Source: Hypericum androsaemum
Taxonomy: Eukaryota; Streptophyta; Magnoliopsida; Malpighiales; Hypericaceae
Length of the DNA: 64,000 bases
Assembly: GCA_963995505.1 (NCBI GenBank)
Contig: OZ023186.1
Location: 11,973,570-12,037,569 of the forward strand
Reading direction: 5' to 3'
The translations under genes were made by a program, and so were the position numbers. A model generated the notes under the pieces. It made no database searches. It was not told the DNA's origin and saw only the letters and a program-made list of their open reading frames with translations. Below are positions 21,982-32,810 of this stretch, piece after piece. Each line of letters begins with the position of its first letter. The first letter of the stretch is position 1.

Positions 21982-22611
21982 TGATGTGAATCTCGTTACG
22001 GATCCACGCGAAAGCCGGATCTATCTACGTTCAGATTGATGGAAATCTCGACCCGTTGTTTGCACCTTTGCAAGAACCTCGGTATGAACAACCTCGACCC
22101 GCTGCTGTAGGGAAACAAGAACCTTGATTTGATGAAGACGCCACAAACGGTGATGTAGATCCGCTTGATAAGTCGAAGGTGAACGAACGGAATCTCTCCG
22201 CTGTGTTCGAACAGTTCCGAAGAACCAAGAGAGCAAAGCCCACATTTTTTATACTCAAATTATTCTCCTCATTCTCATTGCTAAAGCCTTTATATATAGG
22301 CAGATTGTTACAAAGAGATTCCTAATTAAATATAACTTCTAACTAGATAAATATGAATTAAAAAGGGAAACTAAAAAAGGAAAATAACTCTAATCCTACT
22401 AGGAATACTCAAAAACGTGATTATCTCATAATTGAGTTCCTAAACAGACTAGAACTCCTAATAAAACGAAATTATCTTTTTTGTAACTTCCTAAACAGAA
22501 TAGAACTCATGTAAAATGAAATTAACAAATAATTAACTTCCTAAATAGACTTTGAAACTCAAAAACGAATTATTAAATAATTATGGCTTCTTGCAGATCT
22601 GATTCATATCA
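21982..22611 (-). repeat. E1 5' LTR
   Basis: 630 bp, TGATGTGAATC...ATTCATATCA on the plus strand, pairing with 20195-20824. The minus-strand promoter TATA lies near 22290-22300. Confidence 0.85.
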
Positions 22612-22707
22612 TTCAAAGAGTTCATCTTGCAACAGCATGGTTGTGAATTGGCAAAAGCACGACGGATGCAAGGATTTGAGGACAAATCCATTTCAAGAGA
22701 GGGGGAA
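22612..22707 (+). pseudogene. Remnant of the 3' internal end of an E-like element, with PPT
   Basis: About 96 bp encoding [26 protein letters not shown], homologous to the C-terminus of the E1 ORF but on the opposite strand and followed by a B-type LTR. The PPT AAGAGAGGGGGAA is at 22695-22707. It shows that E-like interiors exist with B-type LTRs. Confidence 0.75.
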
Positions 22708-23456
22708 TGATGTGAACACGTCCCTATGGAGTTACAAGACCCACAACCAGTTCAAGTTCCACTTGGACCAATCACAAGAGCAAGAGCAAAGACGCTTCAA
22801 GCAGAGCTCAACGGATTAATTCAAGGGATTTGGACCACAACCAGTTCGTGTAAGCCCGTGGATGTCCATGCAAAGCCCATGCACGTGATTGGAGTTGTTT
22901 TGGAAGTGTAAAGGAATAGAACCAAGATTCCTACTTTTTAGGAATAAGAGTTATCCAAACTTTTTATAACTTTTTAGGAATAAGAGTTATCCAATAGTGG
23001 ATAATGTTGGACAATGATTGTGTTTTTCAATTCTTAGGATAAACATTCATTTTTAGAACTAGTTTAAGTAGTGTGATAAGTTTGGAGCTCTTCAGAACTT
23101 ATCTTGTTGACTTTGGAGTCTATCCAGGTCAGTTTTAACCTCTATATAAGGAGGGCCACGAATTCAATAAAGGGAACATCTTTTGGCATAAGAAAATTCG
23201 TGAGTCTTTGATACTCTTGTTGTTCTTGCGGGCTGGATTGCTTAGCTAGGGCGTTTATACTTATCAAGCGGAATTCCCCATCTCCGTTTGTGGCGTATTC
23301 GATTCAAGATCAAGGTTCGCGTTCTCACCATTGCTACGGGTTAAAGTTAACCAACACTGAGGTTCGGTGCAAGGCGCAAAGCGACGGGTCAAGATCAACC
23401 ACCATCCTAGAGTAGACGGTCCGAGTTGGTGCGAGTTCCTGACGGGATTCATATCA
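22708..23456 (+). repeat. B-type LTR (short subfamily) at the right end of the composite
   Basis: 749 bp, TGATGTGAACACG...TTCATATCA, with TATA TATATAA near 23143 and AATAAA near 23167. The pol tail (22726-22911) is present but a missing base near its start puts it out of frame with the upstream remnant. It is the same subfamily as the B2 LTR. The right TSD copy ATAAG is at 23457-23461. Confidence 0.87.
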
Positions 23457-23461
23457 ATAAG

Positions 23462-23926
23462 CCTCTATAAATAGGCTCAATATTACAAAGAGATTCCAAA
23501 TCAAACAACTCCTAAAAATCTGGCTGGAAAGGGAAACTAAAAAGGAAACAAATCTCAGCCTTTTAGGGAGACTAAAAATGTGACAAACAAGCTAAATAAG
23601 CCAAGAGTTGTTGGAATATAACTTCCTAATCAAAACTAATGGCTGAAATAAACTTCCTAAATAGAATGCCCAAATCAGAGAGAATGAATCTTCAAGATCT
23701 TTGCTGCTGAAAGGACCTTCTAGAACTTGTATTAAGGTCATAAACTTGGCTGAATTTCGTGGCTCTTGGTCCATGGACTTTAATAAATTTGCTTGAGCCC
23801 AACTCTCCAAAGTATGCTTGGAAATCAGCCCATTAAGTTATGACTTGAAGCGCTTTGTGTGTGCTCTCTCACTTGGTCAGATTGGCACTTAAAATAATCA
23901 TATGAGTGCTCTTCATATTCATATCA
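23462..23926 (-). repeat. E2 solo LTR, second part
   Basis: Continues E2 after the composite: TATA region (CTATAAATAGG on plus, 23465-23475), then U3 to the terminal ATTCATATCA at 23926, followed by TSD GTGGC (23927-23931). This stretch has no convincing gene. Confidence 0.82.
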
Positions 23927-23931
23927 GTGGC

Positions 23932-24379
23932 CCTCCTTATATAGAGGTTAAAACTGACCTGGATAGACTCCAAAGTCAACAAGATAAGTTCTAAAGAGCT
24001 CCAAACTTATCATACTACTTAAACTAGTTCTAAAAACGAATGTTTATCCTAAGAATTGAAAAACACAATCATTATCCAACATTATCCACTATTTGATAAC
24101 TCTTATTCCTAAAAAGTTATAAAAAGTTTGGATAACTCTTATTCCTAAAAAGTAGGAATCTTGGTTCTACTCCTTTAGGCTTCCAAAACAACTCCAATCA
24201 CGTGCATGGGCTTTGCATGGACGTCCACGGGCTTACACGAACTGGTTGTAGTCCAAATCCCTTGAATTAATCCGTTGAGCTCAGCTTGAAGCGTCTTTGC
24301 TCTTGCTCTTGTGATTGGTCCAAGTGGAACTGGAACTGGTTGTGGGTCTTGTAGCTCCATAGTGGACGTGTTCACATCA
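23932..24379 (-). repeat. B2 5' LTR, U3-side portion with pol tail
   Basis: Continues the B2 LTR beyond E2 and ends TTCACATCA at 24379. The minus-strand tail frame runs from 24379 down to the stop at 24175 and encodes [19 protein letters not shown]. Confidence 0.87.
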
Positions 24380-26886
24380 AAAGATAAGGCTAGAAAAGGA
24401 ATGAAAAGGAAAGAAAAGTCAAGCTTTGGCAAGAAAAGGAAAGAAAAGGGAAGGAAAGGCAAGAAAATGCAAGAACATGCAAAATAAGGCAAGAAAATGC
24501 AAGATAAGGAAAGAAAAGAAATCATGACTAAGCTAAGGCAAGATAAGGAAAGGAAATGGCAAGAAAAGGCATTATAAATCAAGAAAATGAAAGAAAAGGC
24601 AAGATACGCCAAGAAAAGGCAAGGAAAAGGCATGAAAAAGCAAGATAAGGCTATAAAACTGATAGAAAAGGCAAGAAATGGAAAGAAATGAAAAAAAGGA
24701 AAGATATGGAAAGAAAATGCAAGATAAGGCAAGAAAAGGCAAGGAAAAGCAAGAAAAGGTAAAAAAGGAAAGATTAGGCAAGGAAAAGGCAAGAAAAGGT
24801 AAGATAAGGCAAGATAAGGCATGAAAAGGCAAGATAAGGCAAGATAAGGAAAGAAATGGAAAGATAAAGCAAGAAAAGGCAAGAAAAGGTAAGATTTGGC
24901 AAGAAAAGGAAAGAAAAGGGAAGGAAAGGCAAAAAAATGCAAGATAAGGCAAGAAAATGCACTATAAGGAAAGAAAACAAATCATGAGTTAAGATAAGGC
25001 AAGATAAGGCAAGAAAATGCACTATAAGGAAAGAAAACAAATCATGAGTTAAGATAAGGCAAGATAAGGCAAGAAAAGGCAAGGAAATGGCAAGAAAAGG
25101 CAATATAAATAAAGAAAATGAAAAAAGGCAAGATACGCCAAGAAAAGGTAAGAAAAGGCAAGAAAAAGCAAGATAAGGCTAGAAAAGGACAGAAAATGCA
25201 AGAAATTGAAAGAAAAGAAAAGATATGGAAAGAAAAGGCAAGATAAGGCAAAAAAAAGGCAAGGAAAAGTAAAAAAAGGCAAACAAGGGAAAGATTAGGC
25301 AAGGAAAAGGCATATGAAAAGGCATGAAAAGGCAAGATAAGGCAAGAAAACGCAAGATAAGGCAAGAAAAAGCAAGATTAGGCAAGATAAGGCATGACAA
25401 GGCAAGAAAAGGCAAGATAAGGAAAGAAATGGAAAGATAAGGCAAGAAAAAGGACGGAAAAGTAAAGAAAAGGTAAGGAATAGCAATGAAAAGGCAAGAA
25501 AAGGAAATATAAGGCAAGAAAAGGCAAGGAAAATGTAAGCAAAGGAAAGAAAAAGCAAGAAAAGATAAGAAAATAAAAGAACAGGCAAGAAAAGGAAAGA
25601 AAAGGTAAAAAAGGAAAAATAAGGCTAGGAAAGGCAAGAGAAGGCAAGCAAAAGGCATGAAAAGGCAAGAAAAGGGAAGAAGAGGTAAGAAAAGGCAAGA
25701 TAAGGCAAGAAAAGGAAAGAAAAGGCAAGAAAAGGCACGGAAGAGGCATGAAAAGGCAAGAAAAGGAAAGATAAGGCAAGAAAAGGGAAGATAAGGAAAG
25801 ATAAGGCAAGAAAAGGCAAGGAAAAGGCAAGGAAAGTCAAGATAAGCCAAGAAAAGGGAAGATAAGGCAAGAAAAGGGAAGGAAAGGGAAGAAAAGGAAA
25901 GATGAGGCAAGAAAAGTCAAGATATGGCTAGAAAAGGAAAGAAAAGGCAAGAAAAAGGCAAGAAAAGACAAGATAAGGCAAGGAAAGGCAAGTAAAAGAC
26001 ATGAAAAGCAAAGAAAAGGCATGATAAGGCATGAAAAGAAAAGAAAAGGCAAGATAAGGCAAGAAAAGGTAAGATTAGGTAAGGCAAGGTAAGAAAACAG
26101 AAGGAAAGGCAAGAAAAGCAAAGAAAAGGAAAGATGAGGTAAGAAAAGGCAAGGAAAAGGCTAGATAAGGCAAGAAAAGGAAAGAAAAGGTAAGGAAAAG
26201 GAAAGATAATGCAAGAAAATGAAAGAAAAAGCAAGACAAAGTAAGAAAAGGCAAGATAAGGATAGAAAAGGCAAGAAAAGGAAAGATATGGAAAGATATG
26301 GCAAGATAAGGCAAGAAAATACAAGAAAAGGAAAGGAAAAGGCAAAAAAAAGGAAATATAAGGCTAGAAAAGGCAAGGAAAAAGCAAGAAAAGGCAAGAT
26401 ATGGCATGAAAAGGCAAGAAAAGGCAAGATAAAGAAAGAAAAGGAAAGATAAGGCAGGAAAATGCAAGAAAGGCAAGGAAAAGGCATGAAAAGGCAAGAA
26501 AAGAAAAGAAATGGCAAGATAAGGCAAGAAAAGGAAAGACACGGAAGAAAAGGCAAGATTAGGCAAAGTAAAGTAAGAAAAGCGAAGGACATGCAAGAAA
26601 AGCAAAGAAAAGGAAAGATGAGCCAAGAAAGGCAAGAAAAGGCAAGAAAGGCTAGGAAAAGGCAAGAAAGGGTAAGAAAATGAAAGAAAAGGAAAGAAAA
26701 GGAAAGAAGAGGCAAGAAAAGATAAGGAAAGGGCAAGAAATGGCAAGAAAAGGATAAAAAAGGCAAGAAAAGGAAAGGAAAAGGCAAAAGAAAAAGGGAA
26801 AGATAACGCAAGAAAAGGCAAGGAAAAGGAAAGAAAATGCAAGAAAACAAAAGATAAGGAAGGAAAAGGAAAGATAAGGCAGGAAG
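24380..26886. repeat. Purine-rich degenerate satellite, ~2.5 kb
   Basis: The plus strand is almost all A and G, built from degenerate decamers of the AAGGCAAGAA / AAGGCAAGAT type. There are local duplications: 24961-25020 and 25021-25080 are tandem 60-bp copies differing at the final few bases, and roughly 24413-24780 and 24895-25310 are related higher-order copies. The minus strand has long stop-free frames rich in Phe, Leu, Ser and Pro in several registers at once, as expected from the repeat rather than from a gene. It lies between the B2 LTR and the D2 LTR. Confidence 0.85.
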
Positions 26887-27280
26887 GGTTTAGGCAGCCA
26901 GCAAAGGGCAAGGGTTCCAACACAACATATGCAAATCCATGCATAAAAGGGAGTTAAACTCACGGAAGGTTTTGGGATTCAATTCTGACTTCTTTATTCA
27001 GGGAAACAAGTTTAAATAGGCCAGGCATGACCTTTCAAATGATGGTGGCAGTTACAAATCCGTTCCAGCTGCCACAAATGCTAACTATTGCCTTAAAGGC
27101 GTTACAAATGCTAGCTAAGGCCTTAAAGGCATTTATGTCTCACATCGAATGGCTGCATACAGCCATGCGCACGTTAAATCCAGCCATGCATACGTAAAAC
27201 AAACCAAGGTCAACACAACTGGGTACGATGTGCACAAACGCACTTATTCAAACTTGATAAAATAAAGATGTCCTACATCA
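26887..27280 (-). repeat. D2 3' LTR, far end unresolved
   Basis: On the minus strand it starts TGATGTAGGACATC right after the PPT. It has a TATA-like TATTTAAA (27011-27018) and AATAAA (26993-26998), and shares the CATGGATTTGCAT motif with the D1 LTR. I could not find its terminal inverted repeat; sequence passes into the satellite near 26886, so the U5 end is either truncated or lies within the satellite. Confidence 0.7.
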
Positions 27281-27291
27281 TCCTCCCCTTC

Positions 27292-28004
27292 TTAGGATGA
27301 AGCTTGACCACAAGCAGCAAGACGGGATGGCACGGGAAAGGCATCGAAATATGGGGTAAGATCAGCAACGTTGAAGCTCTTTGACACTCCAAACTCGTCC
27401 GGGAGATCAATCACATAGGCATTGTCACTTATGCGCCTGAGCACCTTGAATGGTCCAAACTTCCTAGCTTGCAACTTGCCACCCATGTTACTTGGCATCC
27501 TTTCCTTCCTAAAGTGAACCATAACTTGCTCACCTGGTTGGAAAATCTGTTCGCGCCTATGTGCGTCTAACCTTGTTTTCTCCTTGCTATAAGCCTCGTC
27601 CAACCTTTTGCGTACGCCATCAATGACACCTTGGGCTTGCTCCGCGAAGTCAACCGCACTTGGATTGGCTTTAGGAAGCTTAGGGACTGAAGAAACATCA
27701 ACAAAGTGGTTAGGCTCCTTCGTATACACCAAAGAGAAAGGTGTTTAGCCTGTAACACGATGAACCGCTCCGTTGTAAGCAAACTCAGCAATGGGCAAGG
27801 CCAAGTCCCATTGTCTCTCTTTCTCATGACATAAGCTTCGTAGCATGTTACCAAGGGTTCTATTGGTGACCTCGGTCTACCCGTCAGTTTGAGGATGAGC
27901 CGTGGTGCTAAATTGAAGGGTTGCATCAAACATCTTCCAAAGAGTCTTCCAAAAGCTGGCTAGGAACTTGACATCCCGATCAGACGTGATGGTTTTAGGC
28001 ACTC
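27292..28004 (-). pseudogene. D2 integrase C-terminal half, two in-frame stops
   Basis: Minus-strand frame from [19 protein letters not shown] through [10 protein letters not shown], then a TAG (27877-27879) in place of Gln in QTE, the AEFAYN region, a TAA (27745-27747), then SLVYTKEPNHFVDVSS and a GPF-type domain (FGPFKVLRRISDNAYVIDLP) to the stop at 27292. Two nonsense codons make it non-functional. Residues otherwise align with D1. Confidence 0.85.
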
Positions 28005-28793
28005 TGATGTGAGACCATCCAACAACGAGCATGGAGCATTGCGTGTTCCAATTGGGCCGATTACAAGAGCACGAGCCAAGAAGCTTCAAGCTGAACTGAA
28101 TGGATTTATTGAAGGCATTCGGACTCAAGTTGAATCAAGCAAGCCCAAGGACGACCTAGAAGGCCATGCTAAGCCCATACACGTTATTGGTGCTATTTTA
28201 GAAGCCTAGCATGCGCAAGATTCTTTTGGATGCATGCAAACAGAATTTCAGCTTATCTTGGACATGCATCCCTAAATTTTAGGAACTTCTTTTCCTATGT
28301 TTTAGGACGTGATATTTACTAGATATTCTAGTATCTATCTTAGTTTAGTTTGTTTTTCCTACTTAGTGAATAATTAGGCCAGAATCCCTTTTATTTAGGA
28401 AGGTGAGTTTTGGCCAGCTTTGAACTCCTTATTTGGAGTTAGTTTTTGTTTAGGAATGTTTGAGACTTTTGGAGCCTATATAAAGGGACAACCTTTTATT
28501 CATTCAGAATATACTTAGCTATTGCTAGTTTGTGAGTTTTGATACTCATTGTGTGTTCTTGGTTAGGCTAGTGCGTCGCTTAGCTAGGGCAACGTATTTC
28601 ACTTATCAAACAGATTATCCACCTCTGTTTGTGGCGTGATTCGACTTAAGGACTTGGGTTCTTGACTTCCATTGTTCGGGTTTCGGTGAGACATCACCAA
28701 GGTTCGTGCATTGCGTAGTTGGAGTTGGAGTCTTTCTCATCCATCAATTAGCAGCGGTCCGTTCGTGCGGAATTCCCAGCGAGTTTTACATCA
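28005..28793 (+). repeat. C1 5' LTR
   Basis: 789 bp, TGATGTGAGACC...TTTTACATCA. TATA TATATAA near 28476, an AACTCC/GGAGTT dyad upstream near 28423-28440, the U5 block at about 28599-28643, and the pol tail (28009-28209) with a stop at 28207-28209. Confidence 0.92.
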
Positions 28794-28807
28794 TTTGGTA
28801 TCAGAGC

Positions 28808-29372
28808 TACGGCTTGCTACTACCTTTAATTTCGTTTTACTAAGTTCAGCTTACAATTCGTCTTTGTTTTGTTGCCGAACTTGAGTAGAGTTTGTTTGGT
28901 TGCATTCGGTTGAGACAAGAGAGAAAAGAAAGAGAGCGAATACAATCAGAAAAGAAAGAAAAAAAAAGAAAAGAAAAGAAAGGAAAGAAAGAAAAGAGAG
29001 AGTACGCACCAAACAGGAATTGCAAGACTAAATAGGCATTCGCAAGAAAGAGGAAGCGCCTAGGGCAAGGAGAAACGTGCAAGACCAAAGAGGGAGACCA
29101 AGTAGAGCCTTCTAAACGCAAGAAAACAAGCGGATAACATTCTGTTTGTTTGGTGAAATTTGTAGTTCAAGCAAAGGTGGTGCTAGCTTTAGTAAGAACA
29201 TACAAGTATCACGAGTGGAAAAAGGCAAGAGTGTGTGAGCTCATTAGAGAGAAAAGCCAAATATTTGAGCGCAAACACGAGGGAACTTGAGTGCACCTTA
29301 CATTGAGAGAAACACGTAAGGGAGTGAACTTGTGAGGCCATATTTTTTTTACTAACCAAGTTTTCTTGCAGC
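28808..29372 (+). other. C1 untranslated leader
   Basis: A/G-rich tract at 28915-29000, then the conserved pre-gag block (about 29217-29340). It ends with TACTAAC (29350-29356) and CAG (29369-29371) immediately before ATG 29373, the strongest acceptor-like match in the window. Confidence 0.72.
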
Positions 29373-32300
29373 ATGTCTCACGAAGGCGAGGAAGAAAAGG
29401 AGGGAACCTTGGCCCAAGTTGACATTAAGTTGCTCACGGAGGCTCTAATAAGGAATTTCCAACGCATGATGCAAGCTGAAATTGAGCCTATACGCGAACA
29501 AATGAGTGCAATGGAGCGAGCTAGCACAAGTCATGCACCAAGAAGGAGAGCACCAAAAGAGTCAAGTGGAGAAGATTCTGACCATGAAGAAGATGCAAGA
29601 TCCACAAGGAACTATAGGAGGCCGAGAGTTGAACAACCCATACGAGGCGAAATTCATGCACGTAGAGGGAGAGCGCCTATAGAAGCATGTGGAGAAGAAT
29701 CTGACCATGACGAAGATGCAAGATCCACAAGGAACTATAGGAGGCCGAGAGTTGAACGCCATCCTAGGGAGGCAAGGCGAAGAGAGGATGACAACATAGG
29801 AAGCATTAAACTAAAAATACCTACCTTTGCTGGTCGTTCTGATCCGGAAGCTTACTTGGAGTGGGAGAAGAAAATTGAATTTGTGTTTGATTGCCACAAT
29901 CATTCCGAAGCAAAGAAGGTAAAACTTGCCATCACTGAGTTTACTGATTATGCTATAACTTGGTGGGATCAACTTGTGACAAGCAGGAGGCGTAATGGAG
30001 AGCGCCCTATAGCTACTTGGGAGGGAATAAAAGTGGTGATGCGGAAGAGGTTTGTTCCAAGTCATTACTATAGGGAGCTATACAAGAAGTTACAAGGCAT
30101 GAGGCAAGGGAGCTTGAGTGTGGAGGAATTTTACAAGCAAATGGAGCTAGCCATGATAAGAGCTGATGTTGAGGAAGATAGAGAAGCTACCATGGCAAGA
30201 TTTCTGAATGGACTCAATTCTGAGATCCAAGACAAAGTAGAGTTGCAACACTATGTGGAGTTGGAGGACATGGTGCACATGGCCACCAAGATTGAGAAGC
30301 AACTAAAGAGAGGAGGAGGAACAAGAGCTACATCAGGTTCTAATTGGAAGCCGAGTTATCCAAGGAAGTTTGACAAACCACAGGCTACCAAAGAAGGGCA
30401 AAAATCTGAGAGTTCCAACACCAACTCTCAGAAGAAGGTGGAGGCCCCTCCCGCAAGAAACCGTGACGTTAAGTGCTTTAAGTGTCAAGGAAGGGGTCAT
30501 ATATCTAGTCAATGCCCCAACAAGCAGATCATGGTGAATAGAGAAAATGGGGAGATTGAAACTGAAGGAGAGGAGTCGGAGCATGAAAGCCTACCCTCAT
30601 TGGAGGATCTGTCCGAGGAGGAGTATCACGCACCCGGGGGACTTACCCTAGTCAGTAGGCGAGCCTTGAACTCCCAAGCCAAAGAAGAAGATGATGCAGC
30701 CCAAAGAGAAAACATCTTTCACACAAGGTGTTATGTTAAAGACAAAGTGTGTAGTGTCATCATTGATGGAGGGAGTTGTGCTAATGTAGCAAGTACCACT
30801 ATGGTTGAGAAGCTAGGGTTGCGCACTGAAAAACACCCTAAACCATACAAGCTACAATGGCTGAATGATAGTGGAGAAGTGAGAGTGATGAAGCAAGTGT
30901 TAGTGGCCTTTCGCATTGGCAATTATGAAGATGAGGTGTTATGTGACGTGGTACCAATGCAAGCGGGTCACCTACTGTTGGGAAGGCCATGGCAGTTTGA
31001 TAGAAGAGTAACTCATAATGGCTACACCAACAAGTACTCGTTCATACTCAAGAAGCGGTTGATCACCTTAGCACCCTTGGCACCATCACAAGTCTGTGAG
31101 GATCAAAGGAAGTTGCAAATTGAATGTGATGAAAAGAAAAGGAGTGATCAAAAGAAAAAGATTGAGAGGAGAGAAGAAGCCGAAAAACAGAAAGAAAAAA
31201 TGGCCAAAAGAGAGGAAATACTTGAGAGAACAAAAGAAGCCGGAAAAACAGAAATAAAGTCGGCCATTGAGAGAAAATCCGAGGGATGGAAAAGAAACTA
31301 CTATGTGAGAGCAAGTGAGATTAAGCAAGCTTGTTTTGAAAAACAGTCTATGATCTTACTTCGGTATAGGGAGACACTTTTGGTTGCTAACGAGCTTGAG
31401 CCACATTTGCCAAGCATGGTTAAATCTCTTTTACAGGATTTTGAGGATGTATTCCCCAATGAGCTACCACCAGGTTTGCCACCAATAAGGGGAATTGAAC
31501 ATCAGATTGACTTCGTTCCGGGAGCATCAATTCCAAACCGACCAGCTTATAGAAGCAATCCGGAGGAGACGAAAGAACTTGAGAAGCAAGTCAATGAACT
31601 TTTGGAGAAAGGGTACGTGAGAGAGAGCATGAGTCCATGCGCTGTTCCGGTCTTACTTGTGCCAAAGAAAGATGGATCATGGAGGATGTGTGTTGTTTGT
31701 CGCGCTGTCAACAACATTACGGTAAAATATCGTCACCCTATTACGGTAAAATATCGTCACCCTATTCCATGTCATAAAACTGATGATGCTTCTAATGTTG
31801 CTGATTTGTTCTTTAGAGAAATTGTTCGATTGCATGGCATGCCTAGGACAATTATTTCTGATAGAGATGCTAAATTCTTGAGCTATTTTCGGAAGACCTT
31901 GTGGTGCAAGTTAGGTACTAAGTTGTTATTCTCTACTACTTGTCATCCACAAACTGATGGTCAAACTGAAGTTGTGAATAGAACTCTATCTACACTCTTA
32001 AGAGCACTTATTAAGCATAACATTAAGAATTGGGAGGAATGTTTGCCACATGTTGAATTTGCTTACAATCGATCAGTTCATTCTACTACTCAATTCTCAC
32101 CATTTGAGCTTGTTTATGGATTTAATCCTTTGACTCCATTGGATTTGTCACCTTTACCTTTAAGTGAGCATGTTAATTTAGATGGCAAGAAAAAGGCAGA
32201 ATTTGTCAAGCAATTACATGAAAAGGCAAGGCTGAATATTGAGAAGAGAACGGAGCACTATGCAAGGCAAGCCAACAAAGGACGGCACAAAGTTGTCTTT

Positions 32301-32744
32301 GAGCCTGGTGAATGGGTTTGGTTGCATATGCGAAAGGAGCGTTTTCCCGTTCAACGTCGCTCCAAGTTACTACCTCGTGGAGATGGTCCATTCCAAGTTT
32401 TAGAGCGCATTAATGACAATGCCTACAAGCTTGATCTACCTGGTGAGTATAATGTAAGTGCTACATTTAATGTTGCTGACTTAAGCCCTTTTGATGCAGG
32501 TGAAGATTTGAGGGCAAATCCTTTTCAAGAGAGGGGGAATGATGTGAGACCATCCAACAACGAGCATGGAGCATTGCGTGTTCCAATTGGGCCGATTACA
32601 AGAGCACGGGCCAAGAAGCTTCAAGCTGAACTGAATGGATTTATTGAAGGCATTCGGACTCAAGTTGAATCAAGCAAGCCCAAGGACGACCTAGAAGGCC
32701 ATGTTAAGCCCATACACGTTATTGGTGCTATTTTAGAAGCCTAG
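29373..32744 (+). CDS. gag-pol: C1 first Gag-Pol frame, 1123 aa, lacking RT core, RNase H and integrase finger
   Basis: Gag starts [13 protein letters not shown]. It contains a 123-bp (41-codon) tandem duplication of an Arg/Asp-rich segment (from about 29576 and 29699), then the Gag core, CCHC near residue 368 and protease D465 (DGGS). RT begins normally, then 24 bp are repeated (31716-31739, 31740-31763), and at ATTCC the frame jumps into integrase ([12 protein letters not shown]). Compared with the second copy, 1530 bp are missing, exactly 510 codons, so the frame stays open through [18 protein letters not shown], the GPF domain and the LTR tail. YFDD, RNase H and the first catalytic Asp are absent, so it cannot supply RT or integrase. 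Cys-Arg is preceded by Val where other copies have Asp. Confidence 0.88.
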   Translation: MSHEGEEEKEGTLAQVDIKLLTEALIRNFQRMMQAEIEPIREQMSAMERASTSHAPRRRAPKESSGEDSDHEEDARSTRNYRRPRVEQPIRGEIHARRGRAPIEACGEESDHDEDARSTRNYRRPRVERHPREARRREDDNIGSIKLKIPTFAGRSDPEAYLEWEKKIEFVFDCHNHSEAKKVKLAITEFTDYAITWWDQLVTSRRRNGERPIATWEGIKVVMRKRFVPSHYYRELYKKLQGMRQGSLSVEEFYKQMELAMIRADVEEDREATMARFLNGLNSEIQDKVELQHYVELEDMVHMATKIEKQLKRGGGTRATSGSNWKPSYPRKFDKPQATKEGQKSESSNTNSQKKVEAPPARNRDVKCFKCQGRGHISSQCPNKQIMVNRENGEIETEGEESEHESLPSLEDLSEEEYHAPGGLTLVSRRALNSQAKEEDDAAQRENIFHTRCYVKDKVCSVIIDGGSCANVASTTMVEKLGLRTEKHPKPYKLQWLNDSGEVRVMKQVLVAFRIGNYEDEVLCDVVPMQAGHLLLGRPWQFDRRVTHNGYTNKYSFILKKRLITLAPLAPSQVCEDQRKLQIECDEKKRSDQKKKIERREEAEKQKEKMAKREEILERTKEAGKTEIKSAIERKSEGWKRNYYVRASEIKQACFEKQSMILLRYRETLLVANELEPHLPSMVKSLLQDFEDVFPNELPPGLPPIRGIEHQIDFVPGASIPNRPAYRSNPEETKELEKQVNELLEKGYVRESMSPCAVPVLLVPKKDGSWRMCVVCRAVNNITVKYRHPITVKYRHPIPCHKTDDASNVADLFFREIVRLHGMPRTIISDRDAKFLSYFRKTLWCKLGTKLLFSTTCHPQTDGQTEVVNRTLSTLLRALIKHNIKNWEECLPHVEFAYNRSVHSTTQFSPFELVYGFNPLTPLDLSPLPLSEHVNLDGKKKAEFVKQLHEKARLNIEKRTEHYARQANKGRHKVVFEPGEWVWLHMRKERFPVQRRSKLLPRGDGPFQVLERINDNAYKLDLPGEYNVSATFNVADLSPFDAGEDLRANPFQERGNDVRPSNNEHGALRVPIGPITRARAKKLQAELNGFIEGIRTQVESSKPKDDLEGHVKPIHVIGAILEA

Positions 32745-32810
32745 CATGCGCAAGATTCTTTTGGATGCATGCAAACAGAATTTCAACTTATCTTGGACAT
32801 GCATCCCTAA
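32540..32810 (+). repeat. C1 internal truncated LTR
   Basis: First 271 bp of a family C LTR, following PPT AAGAGAGGGGGAA (32527-32539). It breaks after GCATCCCTAA; a short repeated ACTTATCTTG motif spans the junction into pol sequence at about 32816. Confidence 0.9.

Larger units (their letters stand above)
20195..22611 (-). mobile_element. E1: short non-autonomous LTR element
   Basis: 2417 bp with two LTRs of 630 bp (20195-20824 and 21982-22611), nearly identical by eye. On the minus strand it has a PBS with one mismatch (21968-21979, TAGTATCAGAGC) and the PPT AAGAGGAGGGGAA (20825-20837). The interior is only about 1.16 kb and lacks recognisable protease, RT, RNase H and integrase, so movement would depend on enzymes from another element. 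Shared PPT, PBS, LTR ends and U5 block point to families A/B as possible helpers. Confidence 0.85.
20192..23456. mobile_element. Composite insertion in E2: E1 plus a B-LTR element remnant
   Basis: The whole stretch is flanked by ATAAG (20187-20191 and 23457-23461). It consists of 3 bp (CAC), E1 on the minus strand, a 96-bp internal remnant on the plus strand and a B-type LTR. A single element should start with its own 5' LTR at 20192, but only CAC remains before E1. Thus E1 or a rearrangement replaced the left part. E1 itself has no matching flanking duplication (AGCAC against TTCAA). Confidence 0.65.
18051..24379 (-). mobile_element. B2: 5' half of a minus-strand family B element, carrying E2 in its LTR
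   Basis: B2 gag is cut by D1 at the codons before the CCHC knuckle; the rest of B2 lies left of D1, off-window. The visible order on the minus strand is 5' LTR (24379-23932 plus 19863-19564), PBS TGGTATCAGAGC (19561-19550), leader and gag. The LTR is split by solo LTR E2 with TSD GTGGC (19859-19863 and 23927-23931). The right flank of B2 is the satellite (TSD copy would be AAAGA, 24380-24384). Confidence 0.88.

Noticed and set aside
24961..25080. CRISPR-like regular repeats
   Set aside because: Two adjacent 60-bp copies without unique spacers in a plant satellite are tandem duplication, not an array of repeats and spacers.
24175..26963. Long overlapping minus-strand ORFs full of Phe, Leu, Ser and Pro that look like membrane proteins
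   Set aside because: They occur in several registers at once over the purine-rich satellite, with no start context or domain. Stop codons are simply rare in the T/C strand of such a repeat.
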